Part shown: positions 9,390 through 17,716 of the stretch, one piece after another
How positions within the stretch are numbered: position 1 is the first letter of the stretch
How the letters are laid out: every line of letters begins with the position of its first letter
Origin: Candidatus Adamsella avium
GTDB lineage: Bacteria > Cyanobacteriota > Vampirovibrionia > Gastranaerophilales > CAJFVJ01
Length of the DNA stretch: 64,000 nucleotides
Reading direction: 5' to 3'
Assembly (NCBI GenBank): GCA_904420445.1
Contig: CAJFVJ010000001.1
Location: forward strand, 445,266 to 509,265
Translations under genes and position numbers: made by a program
The notes under the pieces: model-generated
Told to the model about the DNA's origin: nothing
Database searches by the model: none
What the model saw: the letters and a program-made list of their open reading frames with translations, nothing else

Positions 9390-11525
9390 TTAGTCAAGAA
9401 ATTCCGTTGTTGACGGCGGCGTTGAAAGCTCTTCCACAGGAGTTTTTTCTGCAGGTTTTTGAACATTTGGTGATTCAACTTTTGGTTCTTCAGGTTTTGT
9501 TTGCGTTTGTTCCTGTTGTTTTGAGAGTTCCTGTGACTTGATTGTTTTTTCAAGTTCTTCTATTTTTTGGCTTACACTGTTGTGTTTATCTTTGTCTTTT
9601 GTGCTTGAGATAAACTTTTGATAATACTCGATGGCTTTTGGATAGTTTTTCTCTTTTTCTTCGATAATTCCGAGCGCATAATAGGTGTAGTCAAAATCGG
9701 GTTTTATATCGACTATTTTTTGATAATATGTCTTTGCTTCTTCGAGTTTTTCCTGTTCAATCAACACTGAACCTATATTGAACATTGCATCCGTGTTATT
9801 AGGGTCTGAGTCAATTGCTTTTTTGTATAACTCGATTGCTTTTTCGCTGTTGTCTTTATCTTTGTAGACGTTGCCCATTTTTATCAAAATAATCGGATCC
9901 GCTGGAGTTATATCAAGAGCTTTCTGATATTCGACAAGAGCTTTATCATAAAGCTTTTGGGATACAAAGTTATCGCCGAGTCCGATATAACCTCCAGTGT
10001 TTGTTGCATCAAGTTCGACAGCTTTTCTGAAGGCACCCTCAGCTTCATCAGTCATGTTAAATTTGCTGAGAGTTTCGCCGTATTCGGTATAAATCTGTTT
10101 GTTCGCAGGTTCGATTGAGATAGCTTTCTCATAACTGCTGATAGCTTCGTCTTTCATGCCGAGGTTGTAATAAGCGTTTGCTAACCCGGAGTTTGCATAA
10201 AAGTCATTTTCATTCAGTGCTGTAGCGCTTTTATACTGTTTGATTGCTGATTTGAAATCTTCTTTATCCGCAAATTCATTCCCGTAAGATACATAAGCCT
10301 GAACAAGGTCATTCTTTGTCTGGTCTGACTGTTCTGCCGCAAGTGATTCCGTGTAGTATCTTATTGCCTCTGGATAATTCTGCAGAGAGTGATATGCAAG
10401 CGCTGTATTATACAAAAGTTTTGGATTCTTCGGGTCTTTCGGAAGAAGCGCAAGATAAATGTTGAGAGCCTCTTGATATTGACTGTTCAGATGATAGCTT
10501 CTTGCAAGCTGTTTTTTAATTTCGTCATTATCAGGCTGTTGCAGAAGAGCTTTCTCAAAGTTTTCGATGGCTTTTGCATGGTCATTTTGCTTTTGATAAA
10601 CCATACCCAAATCATAGAGAAGATTTATATTTTTGGGGTTATTTGCAAGACATATATTGTAATTTTCTTTCGCTTTATCCCACTTGTTTTGAGAGGCAAG
10701 GAACGATGCATAATTATATCTGATACTGTCTGCATCAGGCGCAAGAGTAAGCGCTGTCTGGAATTCTTTCTCGGCATTTACGACATCATGTTTTCTTGCA
10801 TAAGCCATGGCAAGACTTCCATGCGTTTGGGCGTCGTTCGGATTTGACTCGATTGCTGTCGTAAGAATTTCTATTGCACGGTCAACATTGTTTGTATCAA
10901 GCAATGTTTTCCCGTATCCTGAATAAGACTTGAAACTTGAGGGCGCTGTGTTGTAGATATATTCATATTGTTCTTTAGCGAGCAAAGGTTTGTTCTGATG
11001 AGAATAAATAATAGCAAGGCTCTCACGTGCTTCTGTATGTGAGGGATAATACATCAGAAATTTTTTGTAATAATCCACAGCTTCGTCATACTTGCCCTGT
11101 AGTCTTTTTACCGTTGCGATGTTCAGATAGTTGTATTTGTAATCATCTGATAAACGCATTGCCTGATTGTAAGCATTGAGTGCACCGTTGTAATCACTGT
11201 GCTGCTGCAGGATATTTCCTATGCTTATGTAGACAAAAGCATCATTCGGATTTGAAGAAAGAGCCGATTTGTATTCTCTAAGCGCCTTTTCCCAATCACC
11301 CTTTTGCTGGTAAAGACCTGCAAGTTTTGTATGAAGGAGTGCGTCATTTGAGGCGAGGTTTAATGCACTTTGAGTGTAGAGAATTGCGTCGTCAATCTTC
11401 TGATTTTTTTCGGCAATCAGTGCTTTTTGATAATACTCATAAGCATCGGCGCCCATGCCGAATGCTACGTTTGATGTAATCCCTACGCCCAGGAGAATGG
11501 CAGTTAAAAGAACTTTTTTATTAAT
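9390..11525 (-). CDS. Exported tetratricopeptide-repeat protein with apparent ATT start
   Basis: A long TPR solenoid: roughly 17-18 consecutive 34-residue repeats (units such as ALREYKSALSSNPNDA, AIENFEKALLQQPDND, AIELYKKAIDSDPNNT) followed by a Pro/Glu/Gln-rich, probably disordered tail. The first in-frame ATG (11456) gives MGADAYEYY, but the frame continues upstream without a stop through a clear signal peptide (NKKVLLTAILLGVGITSNVA). The only start-like codon there is ATT at 11525-11523, eight bases after AAGGAG. The ATT start gives 711 residues. Likely periplasmic or envelope scaffold; next gene is a lipoprotein. Confidence 0.85.
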   Translation of the reverse strand: MNKKVLLTAILLGVGITSNVAFGMGADAYEYYQKALIAEKNQKIDDAILYTQSALNLASNDALLHTKLAGLYQQKGDWEKALREYKSALSSNPNDAFVYISIGNILQQHSDYNGALNAYNQAMRLSDDYKYNYLNIATVKRLQGKYDEAVDYYKKFLMYYPSHTEARESLAIIYSHQNKPLLAKEQYEYIYNTAPSSFKSYSGYGKTLLDTNNVDRAIEILTTAIESNPNDAQTHGSLAMAYARKHDVVNAEKEFQTALTLAPDADSIRYNYASFLASQNKWDKAKENYNICLANNPKNINLLYDLGMVYQKQNDHAKAIENFEKALLQQPDNDEIKKQLARSYHLNSQYQEALNIYLALLPKDPKNPKLLYNTALAYHSLQNYPEAIRYYTESLAAEQSDQTKNDLVQAYVSYGNEFADKEDFKSAIKQYKSATALNENDFYANSGLANAYYNLGMKDEAISSYEKAISIEPANKQIYTEYGETLSKFNMTDEAEGAFRKAVELDATNTGGYIGLGDNFVSQKLYDKALVEYQKALDITPADPIILIKMGNVYKDKDNSEKAIELYKKAIDSDPNNTDAMFNIGSVLIEQEKLEEAKTYYQKIVDIKPDFDYTYYALGIIEEKEKNYPKAIEYYQKFISSTKDKDKHNSVSQKIEELEKTIKSQELSKQQEQTQTKPEEPKVESPNVQKPAEKTPVEELSTPPSTTEFLD

Positions 11526-11723
11526 TTTTTTGACTCCTTAAATAAGCTCTTATAGAAAAAATTATGGCTGTTAACTCGGCAAAGGTCAAGCATTTTATAT
11601 ATAAATTAAACAAAGGGTTAATATTTTCTTAAATACAACTCTTCTTACTTAGCGCTGTTTTGGAATGGAAAAAGTCAAATAAATGATTACAATAAAAACA
11701 CCCTGATTAATGGAAATTTTGTC

Positions 11724-12500
11724 ATGAGAGTTATACTAGTTGTTTTAATTTTAGTTTTTTCTAACTTATGCGGCTTCTGCGAGAAATTATCCGGCGAAGT
11801 CTCAAAACAAGGTGAACTTGAAAGAAACACCGTAGTAGAACAAGAAACGGGAGCAGGTGTCGGAAATGCGAGAGTCAGTGTGCCCGCTCAGAATTTTGAT
11901 ACTGTAACCGATCAGACCGGAGGGTTCAATATTCCAGCATCAATGATGCCTCCATATATTATGTCTGTTAAGAAAGACGGGTATAAGCCTTTTTCTATGA
12001 CAGTTACAGAGAAAGCTCTTGCTGCCCCGCTTTTGCTGCAGATAGAAAAAAGCGACGCAAAAACAGTTGTTGTTGATGCTCAGATGTGCCATCTCGGAGA
12101 TGATGATTATTCGGATAATTCCGCTAATGCCGGTGATTTTCGCATTCGAAGCAGCGGTCCGATTTTTCGCAAAAATTTTGCAATAAGCAACGCTATGAGC
12201 AAACAGAAGTTGTTTTTGCGCATAGGGTCAATTATCGGAATAGATACAAAAGAAGCTGTCAAAATCGGACAGAGCCATGTCAGATATTCTTATAGTTCGC
12301 CTGTGCGGATTTTTGTGAACTCAAAGAAAATCGGAGAGATTAAAATCAATGGCGATAATCAAAAGCTTCGTATCCCAAAGCGGTTTATCCGCCCAGGCGA
12401 GCTGAATGAGGTGAGGATAGAAACGGGGATTAATCTCTTTCAGCATGCCTACACAGACTATGACGATATGGAGTTTATGAATGTGTTTATAGAGTCATAG
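11724..12500 (+). CDS. Secreted protein with carboxypeptidase-regulatory-like domain
   Basis: 258 residues with an N-terminal hydrophobic export signal (MRVILVVLILVFSNLCGFC). Residues ~40-110 look like a carboxypeptidase regulatory-like beta-sandwich (GAGVGNARVSVPAQ, TDQTGGFNIP, SVKKDGYKPFSM). The second half contains SPVRIFVNSKKIGEIKING and LNEVRIETG, typical of a second beta-sandwich. Probably a surface or periplasmic binding protein. No good ribosome-binding site precedes the ATG. It is divergent from the TPR gene across ~200 bases of AT-rich DNA. Confidence 0.65.
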   Translation: MRVILVVLILVFSNLCGFCEKLSGEVSKQGELERNTVVEQETGAGVGNARVSVPAQNFDTVTDQTGGFNIPASMMPPYIMSVKKDGYKPFSMTVTEKALAAPLLLQIEKSDAKTVVVDAQMCHLGDDDYSDNSANAGDFRIRSSGPIFRKNFAISNAMSKQKLFLRIGSIIGIDTKEAVKIGQSHVRYSYSSPVRIFVNSKKIGEIKINGDNQKLRIPKRFIRPGELNEVRIETGINLFQHAYTDYDDMEFMNVFIES

Positions 12501-12585
12501 ACTCTTGTCATTCTACACCCCTCCCGTCATTCTGAGGCGAAGCCGAAACGCAACAAACAGAGCCCACGAAGAGGAAGCCCGCACC

Positions 12586-12632
12586 CTCAAAGACTCTTCG
12601 CTTACGCTCAGAGTGACGGGGTGGCGGGCTTC
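12586..12632 (+). repeat. 47-bp direct repeat, first copy
   Basis: Starts CTCAAAGACTCTTCGCTTAC and is identical over 47 bases to 13004-13050; similarity continues for another ~17 bases with a few changes. It belongs to a GTCATTCTGAG/CTCAGAGTGACGG-type family scattered through 12501-13080 and 14370-14740. This DNA is visibly more GC-rich than the genes around it. The short ORFs in it are probably not genes. Confidence 0.8.
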
Positions 12633-12654
12633 CCCTGTATTCAAAATGCGGGCG

Positions 12655-12880
12655 GATAAAATCATTCACCCGATTACGAAATCGGAGTTTTTTTGTTGAA
12701 ACTCTGAGGAGCATAGCGACTTTCAGAGTTTCAGAAGAAAAATTCCTGATTTCGTTTTGGCAGCGTTTTTTCTTTCTTTGGTTGCGTTTCTTTCTTTTTG
12801 GTCGCAGCAGCAAAAAGAAAGAAATGAACAAAACAGATTCTTACGCAACGGGATATTTCGCCTTCGCTCAACATGACACC
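12655..12880 (+). repeat. Multi-hairpin repeat E, copy 1 (~225 bp)
   Basis: Nearly identical to 14433-14654 in the same orientation. It contains three stem-loops: CCGATT-ACGA-AATCGG followed by a T run (terminator-like), an 11-bp perfect stem TGAAACTCTGA / TCAGAGTTTCA (12697-12733), and a 14-bp perfect stem TTTCTTTCTTTTTG / CAAAAAGAAAGAAA (12787-12824, 10-base loop). No ORF is conserved between the copies. It may be a mobile non-autonomous element or a structured RNA. Confidence 0.75.
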
Positions 12881-13391
12881 CCCCGCCTCTTGTCACCCTG
12901 AGCACAGCGAAGGGTCTAAAACTTTCATACACAAAGATATTTCGCTCCGCTCAATATGACGCCCTGTCACCCCGCTGGGCACTCAGCCTGCACGCCTCGC
13001 ACACTCAAAGACTCTTCGCTTACGCTCAGAGTGACGGGGTGGCGGGCTTCGCCTGCACTCAAAATGCCAGCCCTCATCGTCATGCCCGAAATTCCGAACA
13101 ATAACACCTCACAGCCTATTTCTAAAGTTTTATTAAAAAAAACAAATCTTTTGTTTAAAACAAAAAAACTCGGGAATAAAAAAATTAGACGAGTTTATTG
13201 ATAATATAAACCATTTTATATAGCGTAACAGGAAAAACAACACAACAAACTAATAATCGTACATTAACTGATAAACAATTGACTTACTTTCATATAAACT
13301 CTCAAATACGGATGTATCGGGACATACCGGAGAAATCCGCGGGGCATGACGTGTCAGCATAGACATCGATTGTCCGCCTGAGAGCAAATTT
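12881..13391. other. Repeat remnants, no supported gene
   Basis: Contains further CTTCGCTC...ATGAC-type repeat fragments (12890-13003 and 13051-13080) around the second 47-bp repeat, then AT-rich sequence and a GC-richer patch at about 13315-13385. Short ORFs here are composed of repeat sequence, lack ribosome-binding sites and show no protein-like composition. Confidence 0.5.
13004..13050 (+). repeat. 47-bp direct repeat, second copy
   Basis: Identical over 47 bases to 12586-12632. The two copies are 418 bp apart in the same orientation and enclose repeat E copy 1. Confidence 0.8.
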
Positions 13392-13460
13392 AGAAAAACC
13401 TCAAAAAGCAATAAACAAAGCACAAAACATGTGCGCTTATTTGATATGGAGGTTTTTTCT
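13392..13460 (+). ncRNA. Nested stem-loop with terminator-like end
   Basis: AGAAAAACCTC (13392-13402) pairs with GAGGTTTTTTCT (13449-13460). Inside it AATAA pairs with TTATT and GCACA pairs with TGTGC around an AAACA loop. The 3' arm ends in a T run, so the structure could be the end of a small RNA or an attenuator about 160 bases before the pilin gene. Function unknown. Confidence 0.4.
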
Positions 13461-13580
13461 TATCCTTCTCAAGGTCTTTTTCATATCTAACAGCCTTGGA
13501 GTCAAGTAAATCAAACAATTCATAATAAAAATACTACGAATAAATGATTTTCATCTTTTATGTCATAGAGTATTATTAGT

Positions 13581-13600
13581 TTGTTATGTATATATAACAA
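13581..13600. promoter_or_regulatory. Palindrome upstream of pilin gene
   Basis: TTGTTATGTATATATAACAA has seven-base inverted arms (TTGTTAT / ATAACAA) just before the AAAGGTG ribosome-binding site of the pilin gene. It could be an operator or overlap the -10 region. No regulator is linked to it. Confidence 0.35.
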
Positions 13601-13618
13601 AAGAAAGGTGAAAAAGAC

Positions 13619-14311
13619 ATGATAAAAAAAGGTTTTACGTTAGCCGAAGTTTTGATTACATTGGCAATTTTAGGTGTCGTTGCAGCATTGACTATCCCCG
13701 GTTTGCTTGCAAACACTCAGGGTAGACAATACTCGGTAGGTTACAAAAAAGCAGTTTCTACTTTCGGACAGGCTATTAACAAAATGGTCGCTATGGAAGG
13801 CGTTGATATGTCAAACTGGAATGAAGCCGTACAATATGACGGTACACCAAAATATGAGACTTTTGTCGACTTTATGGAACAAAACTTCAACGTACAAAAA
13901 GTAGCAGGCGATGTAGATGTTTATCTCTCTGACGGTACAGCATTCAGAGGCGTTGGAAATATTCCTGAAGGCGATGGAGCTGGCGGCGGCGGATGTACTG
14001 CAGAAAATCCTTGTGTAATTGTTGTTGATACAAACGGTGATGCCGGTCCGAACAGACAGACTGATATGAGCGGTTCAAACGGTGCTCCGAAAGTAAACGA
14101 CCAGTTCTTTATGGTTATCACTGATGTTGCAGCATTCCCTGCTTCAAACAACTTGAAAGACCCTGACTCAGGAAAGACGATTAATGTCATAGGTGCAACA
14201 GCACTAGGGTGTGGTACTAACTATTGTAAATCTACTTCAGTAACTGCTGATACAGCTGAAGCTACAACATTCGTTATGACAGGTTCTACTGCAAACTCTG
14301 CAGCAAGATAA
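13619..14311 (+). CDS. Type IV pilin-like (pseudopilin) protein
   Basis: 230 residues with a class III signal: MIKKG followed by FTLAEVLITLAILG, cut after Gly5 by prepilin peptidase, with the conserved Glu at mature position 5, then a hydrophobic alpha1 helix. The globular part has a Gly-rich loop with Cys (GAGGGGCTAENPC) and a second Cys pair (GCGTNYC), consistent with disulfides. Expected role is a fibre subunit of a type IV pilus or type II-like secretion machine; no other assembly gene is in the window. Good AAAGGTG ribosome-binding site. The gene is bracketed by two copies of repeat E. Confidence 0.88.
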   Translation: MIKKGFTLAEVLITLAILGVVAALTIPGLLANTQGRQYSVGYKKAVSTFGQAINKMVAMEGVDMSNWNEAVQYDGTPKYETFVDFMEQNFNVQKVAGDVDVYLSDGTAFRGVGNIPEGDGAGGGGCTAENPCVIVVDTNGDAGPNRQTDMSGSNGAPKVNDQFFMVITDVAAFPASNNLKDPDSGKTINVIGATALGCGTNYCKSTSVTADTAEATTFVMTGSTANSAAR

Positions 14312-14328
14312 TAAACAGTTAAAATAAC

Positions 14329-14365
14329 AAAAGGAGCGGATTCTCAAAAAGAGTTCGCTCTTTTT
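14329..14365 (+). terminator. Terminator of the pilin gene
   Basis: A stem GAGCGGA / TTCGCTC with inner CTC / GAG pairs and an AAAAA loop, followed by TTTTT, 18 bases after the pilin stop codon. Confidence 0.8.
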
Positions 14366-14432
14366 GTATTTCTCCGTCATTCTGCGCTTCACCCGCCATG
14401 CCTGTCCCTAATCCGATAGATTCTGTATCTCT

Positions 14433-14654
14433 GATAAAAATCATTCACCCGATTACGAAATCGGAGTTTTTTTGTTGAAACTCTGTGGAGCATAGCGACT
14501 TTCAGAGTTTCAGAAGAAAAATTCCAGATTTCGTTTTGGCAGCGTTTTTTCTTTCTTTGGTTGCGTTTCTTTCTTTTTGGTCGCAGCAAAAAGAAAGAAA
14601 TGAACAAAACAGATTCTTACACAACTGGATATTTCGCTTACGCTCAATATGACC
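14433..14654 (+). repeat. Multi-hairpin repeat E, copy 2 (~222 bp)
   Basis: Same order of three hairpins as copy 1. The long T/A-rich stem (14566-14600) is again perfect over 14 bp, but its loop is GTCGCAG, three bases shorter than in copy 1. The middle hairpin has one change next to the loop. Conserved arms with variable loops suggest that the fold matters or that both copies are recent. Confidence 0.75.
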
Positions 14655-14673
14655 CCCCGTCATTCTGTGGGGC

Positions 14674-14714
14674 GCACCCTCGAAGACTCTTCGCCTTCGC
14701 TCAGAGTGACGGGG
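14674..14714 (+). repeat. Diverged copy of the 47-bp repeat
   Basis: GCACCCTCGAAGACTCTTCG... matches the 12586 and 13004 repeats with a few substitutions and lies directly after repeat E copy 2. The rest of 14655-14743 is related repeat sequence without a supported gene. Confidence 0.6.
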
Positions 14715-14743
14715 AGAATGCGCTTCACCCGCCATGCCAGATT

Positions 14744-15700
14744 CTACTCAAACCTGTCATTCTTCCTGATTTTCTTTAGCTTTTGTTCTCTGAACAAGTT
14801 CTCAAATCTGCCATAAAATCTCACATCCGTAAGCAAAATTGCCTTATTCTTATCCCCTGTTGCAACAACTATCCCTCTTTCATCGTTGTTCAAAACAACC
14901 CCGCCGTCTTCAACTATCCCGTCATAAGTTACAACACCCGCTCCTCTAATCTCAAGGAGATTGTTTTTATATCTCGTATAGCAGCAGCACCACGGGTAAG
15001 ACGCCCGAACAAGGTCATAAATCGTTTTTGCTGACTTTTTCCAGTCTATAACCAGATCTTCATAAGAAATTATTGGATAATAACTTGCCATCGCCTCATT
15101 CTGAGGAATAGGGATGATGAGATGCTCCTCAAAGTTATTAAGCAGCTCGCCGACCATAGCAGACGCCTGATGAGTTGTCCTTATCCTCAGGGTCTGCCCC
15201 GTATCGACATCCGATATCGGAACAACCTCCTGCATCAAAATATCGCCTCTGTCTATTTTTTCGTTCATCAGATGAAATGTCACCCCTGATGATTTTTCGC
15301 CGTTTTTTATTGTATGGAAATAAGGATTTGCCCCGCGGTATTTCGGCAGCAGCGAGGGGTGAACGTTCACGCAGGCAACATTCGGCGCCTTAAGAATTTC
15401 TTTCCCGAATTTTTCACCGCATGAACCGACAAGAATAACATCAGCTTCAAGCTTTTTTATCTTTGAGATAAAACGCCTGTTATTAACGCTGTTTGTGTTG
15501 ACCTCTTTGATTTTGTACTTTTTGATAATCGCATAAAAATCATCATTTGAAAAAAAATCACGGATACTTGCGTCCAGAAAATTGTGTCTTAGTCTGTCAG
15601 CTCTGAACACGCCGACCAGTTCATGCCCGCTTTGCAAAACTCCCAAAGCCAGTTTTGCAGCCATTCTCCCGTAACCAATCAGAAAAACTTTCATTGTCAT
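14744..15700 (-). CDS. Fmt-like formyltransferase
   Basis: 318 residues, the length of methionyl-tRNA formyltransferase. Signature residues of the formyltransferase fold are visible: the Asn/His pair and loop in VNVHPSLLPKYRGANPYF, the Asp in IDRGDILMQ, and a C-terminal OB-fold-like region. The N-terminus (MKVFLIGYGRMAAKL) is unlike typical Fmt, so it could instead formylate a sugar nucleotide or other amine. Two start codons (15700, 15694) are possible. A promoter lies seven bases upstream with no ribosome-binding site, so the mRNA may be leaderless. Confidence 0.75.
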   Translation of the reverse strand: MTMKVFLIGYGRMAAKLALGVLQSGHELVGVFRADRLRHNFLDASIRDFFSNDDFYAIIKKYKIKEVNTNSVNNRRFISKIKKLEADVILVGSCGEKFGKEILKAPNVACVNVHPSLLPKYRGANPYFHTIKNGEKSSGVTFHLMNEKIDRGDILMQEVVPISDVDTGQTLRIRTTHQASAMVGELLNNFEEHLIIPIPQNEAMASYYPIISYEDLVIDWKKSAKTIYDLVRASYPWCCCYTRYKNNLLEIRGAGVVTYDGIVEDGGVVLNNDERGIVVATGDKNKAILLTDVRFYGRFENLFREQKLKKIRKNDRFE

Positions 15701-15707
15701 GTTTTAA

Positions 15708-15735
15708 ATTATAGTCTATTTTTTTTAAAATTCAA
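15708..15735 (-). promoter_or_regulatory. Promoter of the formyltransferase gene (leaderless)
   Basis: On the minus strand TTGAAT (15735-15730), 16 bases, TATAAT (15713-15708), then only seven bases (TTAAAAC) to the ATG at 15700. Transcription should begin at or next to the start codon. Confidence 0.6.
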
Positions 15736-15745
15736 AAAATTGGAA

Positions 15746-15889
15746 CTTATATAACAAATTCAGAGTTACTATTAAAAGTCCGTCATGGTGAGGGCTTTAA
15801 CCAGAAGAATCCTTTTTGTTCAGATACTTCTCTAACGCTCAGTATGACATTGTTTTGGGGATTCCTGGCGAGAAATTTGCTATCTTATC
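15746..15889 (-). mobile_element. MITE-like element, copy B (inverted, 144 bp)
   Basis: Reverse-orientation copy of the element at 2634 and 41445. The internal AATGTCATACTGAGCGTTAG and the ends (ATAGCAAATT / AATTTGTTATATAAG on the minus strand) match. It fills the space between the formyltransferase promoter and the binding-protein gene, and its end overlaps that gene's last codons and stop. Confidence 0.72.
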
Positions 15890-16653
15890 CATTTTCTTTT
15901 TATTTGTATAATTTCTCCTCTTTTCTGCATATCGAGGAGAGCTTCTTCGACTTTTTTGCCGAATTTTTTTGATTTTTCGTCTTTTCTGTAGGCTATTGCG
16001 TAGTTTTCTTTCGTGTATCTTTCAGGAAGAATGCGGAGAGATTTGTTGTCGTATAAGAACCCGTAGAGGATAGAGTCATCTGATGATATGGCATCAGCTT
16101 CGCCTTTGAGGAGTGCAGAATAGGCTTCCGAGTAAGTTTTGTATCCTTTAATCTTTGCATCAGGAGCAAGCAGGCGCAGTTGTTTTTCTGATACGCTGCC
16201 TAAGATTATGGCGACCCTTCTTTTATTGAGGTCTTTTGTTGAGTATATATCACTGTTTTTTTTGACCAGGACAGCTTGCCCGATTTTGTAATAAGGCTGG
16301 GTGAACTCTACCAGTTCCATGCGGCTCTGGCTTATGGTCATGGTGGCGACTATCATATCAATTTCGCCTGATGAAAGTTTGAGTATGCGGTTTGATGGGG
16401 TGACCTGCTTGAACTCAACAGAGTTTTCATCGCCGAGGATTCTTTTTGCGATGCCTTTTGCGATGTCTATATCAAAGCCTTTGAGCTGATTATCTTTGTC
16501 AATAAAACCGAAGGGTTTTGAGTCGTATTTTACGCCCACTACAATTTTGTTTTCTCCCTGCACTTTTGAGAGAACATCTCTGTTTTTTGTTTTATCAGAG
16601 CAGCCTGATAAGAAGAGAGATATCAGCAGCATGAATAAGATTAGTTTTTTCAT
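15880..16653 (-). CDS. Amino-acid ABC transporter substrate-binding lipoprotein
   Basis: 257 residues. Lipoprotein signal MKKLILFMLLISLFLSGC with Cys18, then a family 3 solute-binding domain: VGVKYDSKPFGFIDKDNQLKG, GFDIDIAKGIA, EIDMIVATMTISQSR and GEADAISSDD, typical of polar amino-acid binding proteins. No permease or ATPase gene is adjacent, so it is an orphan. The final codons (KWIR, stop TAG) run into the end of the MITE copy B, suggesting that the element set the present stop codon. Confidence 0.88.
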   Translation of the reverse strand: MKKLILFMLLISLFLSGCSDKTKNRDVLSKVQGENKIVVGVKYDSKPFGFIDKDNQLKGFDIDIAKGIAKRILGDENSVEFKQVTPSNRILKLSSGEIDMIVATMTISQSRMELVEFTQPYYKIGQAVLVKKNSDIYSTKDLNKRRVAIILGSVSEKQLRLLAPDAKIKGYKTYSEAYSALLKGEADAISSDDSILYGFLYDNKSLRILPERYTKENYAIAYRKDEKSKKFGKKVEEALLDMQKRGEIIQIKRKWIR

Positions 16654-16757
16654 AATTATTTTATCCGATGTTGTTGTTTGAAAATTAGCGTAACGGTGAG
16701 TGAAAACGGTTATAAAATATATTATATTTTAAAATATAGCTTTATTTGCTCATATTT

Positions 16758-17156
16758 ATGGATGAGAAGAATTCTGTGGATAAGATTTTTATAAAACGTT
16801 CTGTGACGGTCAAAACAATTTTGACCAAGAAATTCAAAGAAGAAACGGAAGAAGAGTTTCTGCGTGAGATTGCGCTGATTGATGATCAGATTTTGCAGAC
16901 GGAGAGCCGTATAAGACAGAGACAGGATACAGTATTATCAAACGAACTCAGCCACAAGCTTGAGCAGCTTGTTTTTTTGAAGCAGGAGCTTGTTGCACAT
17001 CATGATGATTTTGACAGGCTTCCGCTCGAAGAAGAGGTCGTGACAGGCATGCTCGATAATTATTTCGAGCTGAAGATAGGGGATAATTTGTATGATAAAG
17101 TTAAAGATGCTGAAATTATAGTCAGAGATGGTATAATTGAGAAGATAAAATTGTAA
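16758..17156 (+). CDS. YlqD-like protein
   Basis: 132 residues from the ATG at 16758 (an upstream TTG at 16746 would add four). Predicted coiled coil in the middle (EEEFLREIALIDDQILQTES, then Arg/Gln-rich) and a small beta-rich C-terminus (VKDAEIIVRDGIIEKIK). The order ylqD-rimM-trmD is the known neighbourhood of the YlqD family in Bacillus and Cyanobacteria, which supports the call. Function is not known; the context suggests ribosome or tRNA maturation. No ribosome-binding site is obvious. Confidence 0.65.
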   Translation: MDEKNSVDKIFIKRSVTVKTILTKKFKEETEEEFLREIALIDDQILQTESRIRQRQDTVLSNELSHKLEQLVFLKQELVAHHDDFDRLPLEEEVVTGMLDNYFELKIGDNLYDKVKDAEIIVRDGIIEKIKL

Positions 17157-17188
17157 CTTTTGAGTTATCGAATAGGAAACGATTTGTT

Positions 17189-17716
17189 ATGGACAAAGAA
17201 TATTTATCAGCAGGGAAGATAGTCGGTTTTTACGGGATAAAAGGCGAGGTTCGTGCGGGTTATACCCATGGAAGAGAAAAACAGCTCGGGATGGTAAAGG
17301 AATTTATTCTTGAAAAAGAGGGGGAGAGATTTCCTCTCAAAGTTGAGTCTTTGCGTTTTCATAAGGGGCAGATGATTATAAAATTTGCAACCGTTGACTC
17401 CGTTGATGATGCAAATGATTTGAAGGGTTTTATTCTCAAGGTTAAAAAGAGTATTCTCGAGCAAAATCTTGAGGAAGATGAGTTTTTGATAGCTGATTTA
17501 GTGGGGCTGCCGGCTTATGATAAGAAGATGAAGCTTCTTGGAACAATCAAATTTGTAGCTGATCAGGGAAGCGGGAGTATTATTTCGATTGAGAACGAGC
17601 AGAAGAAGCAATATCTTGTGCCGTTTGTCAAAGACCTTGTGCCTGTTGTCGATATACAGAAGCAGATGATTGTAATAAATAATATACCCGGGTTGGTTGG
17701 TGAAGATGAGATTTGA
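17189..17716 (+). CDS. rimM: 16S rRNA processing protein RimM
   Basis: Assists 30S head assembly by binding S19. 175 residues. The N-terminal domain has AGKIVGFYGIKGEVRAG, and the C-terminal PRC-barrel has LVGLPAYD and YLVPFVKDLVPVVD followed by the IPGL ending typical of RimM. It sits 32 bases after ylqD, and its last 11 bases overlap trmD, so the two are translationally coupled. Confidence 0.96.
   Translation: MDKEYLSAGKIVGFYGIKGEVRAGYTHGREKQLGMVKEFILEKEGERFPLKVESLRFHKGQMIIKFATVDSVDDANDLKGFILKVKKSILEQNLEEDEFLIADLVGLPAYDKKMKLLGTIKFVADQGSGSIISIENEQKKQYLVPFVKDLVPVVDIQKQMIVINNIPGLVGEDEI

Noticed and set aside
10389-10847. 152-aa plus-strand ORF inside the TPR gene
   Set aside because: Antisense shadow of the TPR repeats; no start signal and no protein-like composition.
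12505-13201. Several 60-110-aa ORFs in the repeat tract, repeated at 14389-14779
   Set aside because: They are translations of the repeat sequences, differ between copies by frameshifts, and have no ribosome-binding sites.
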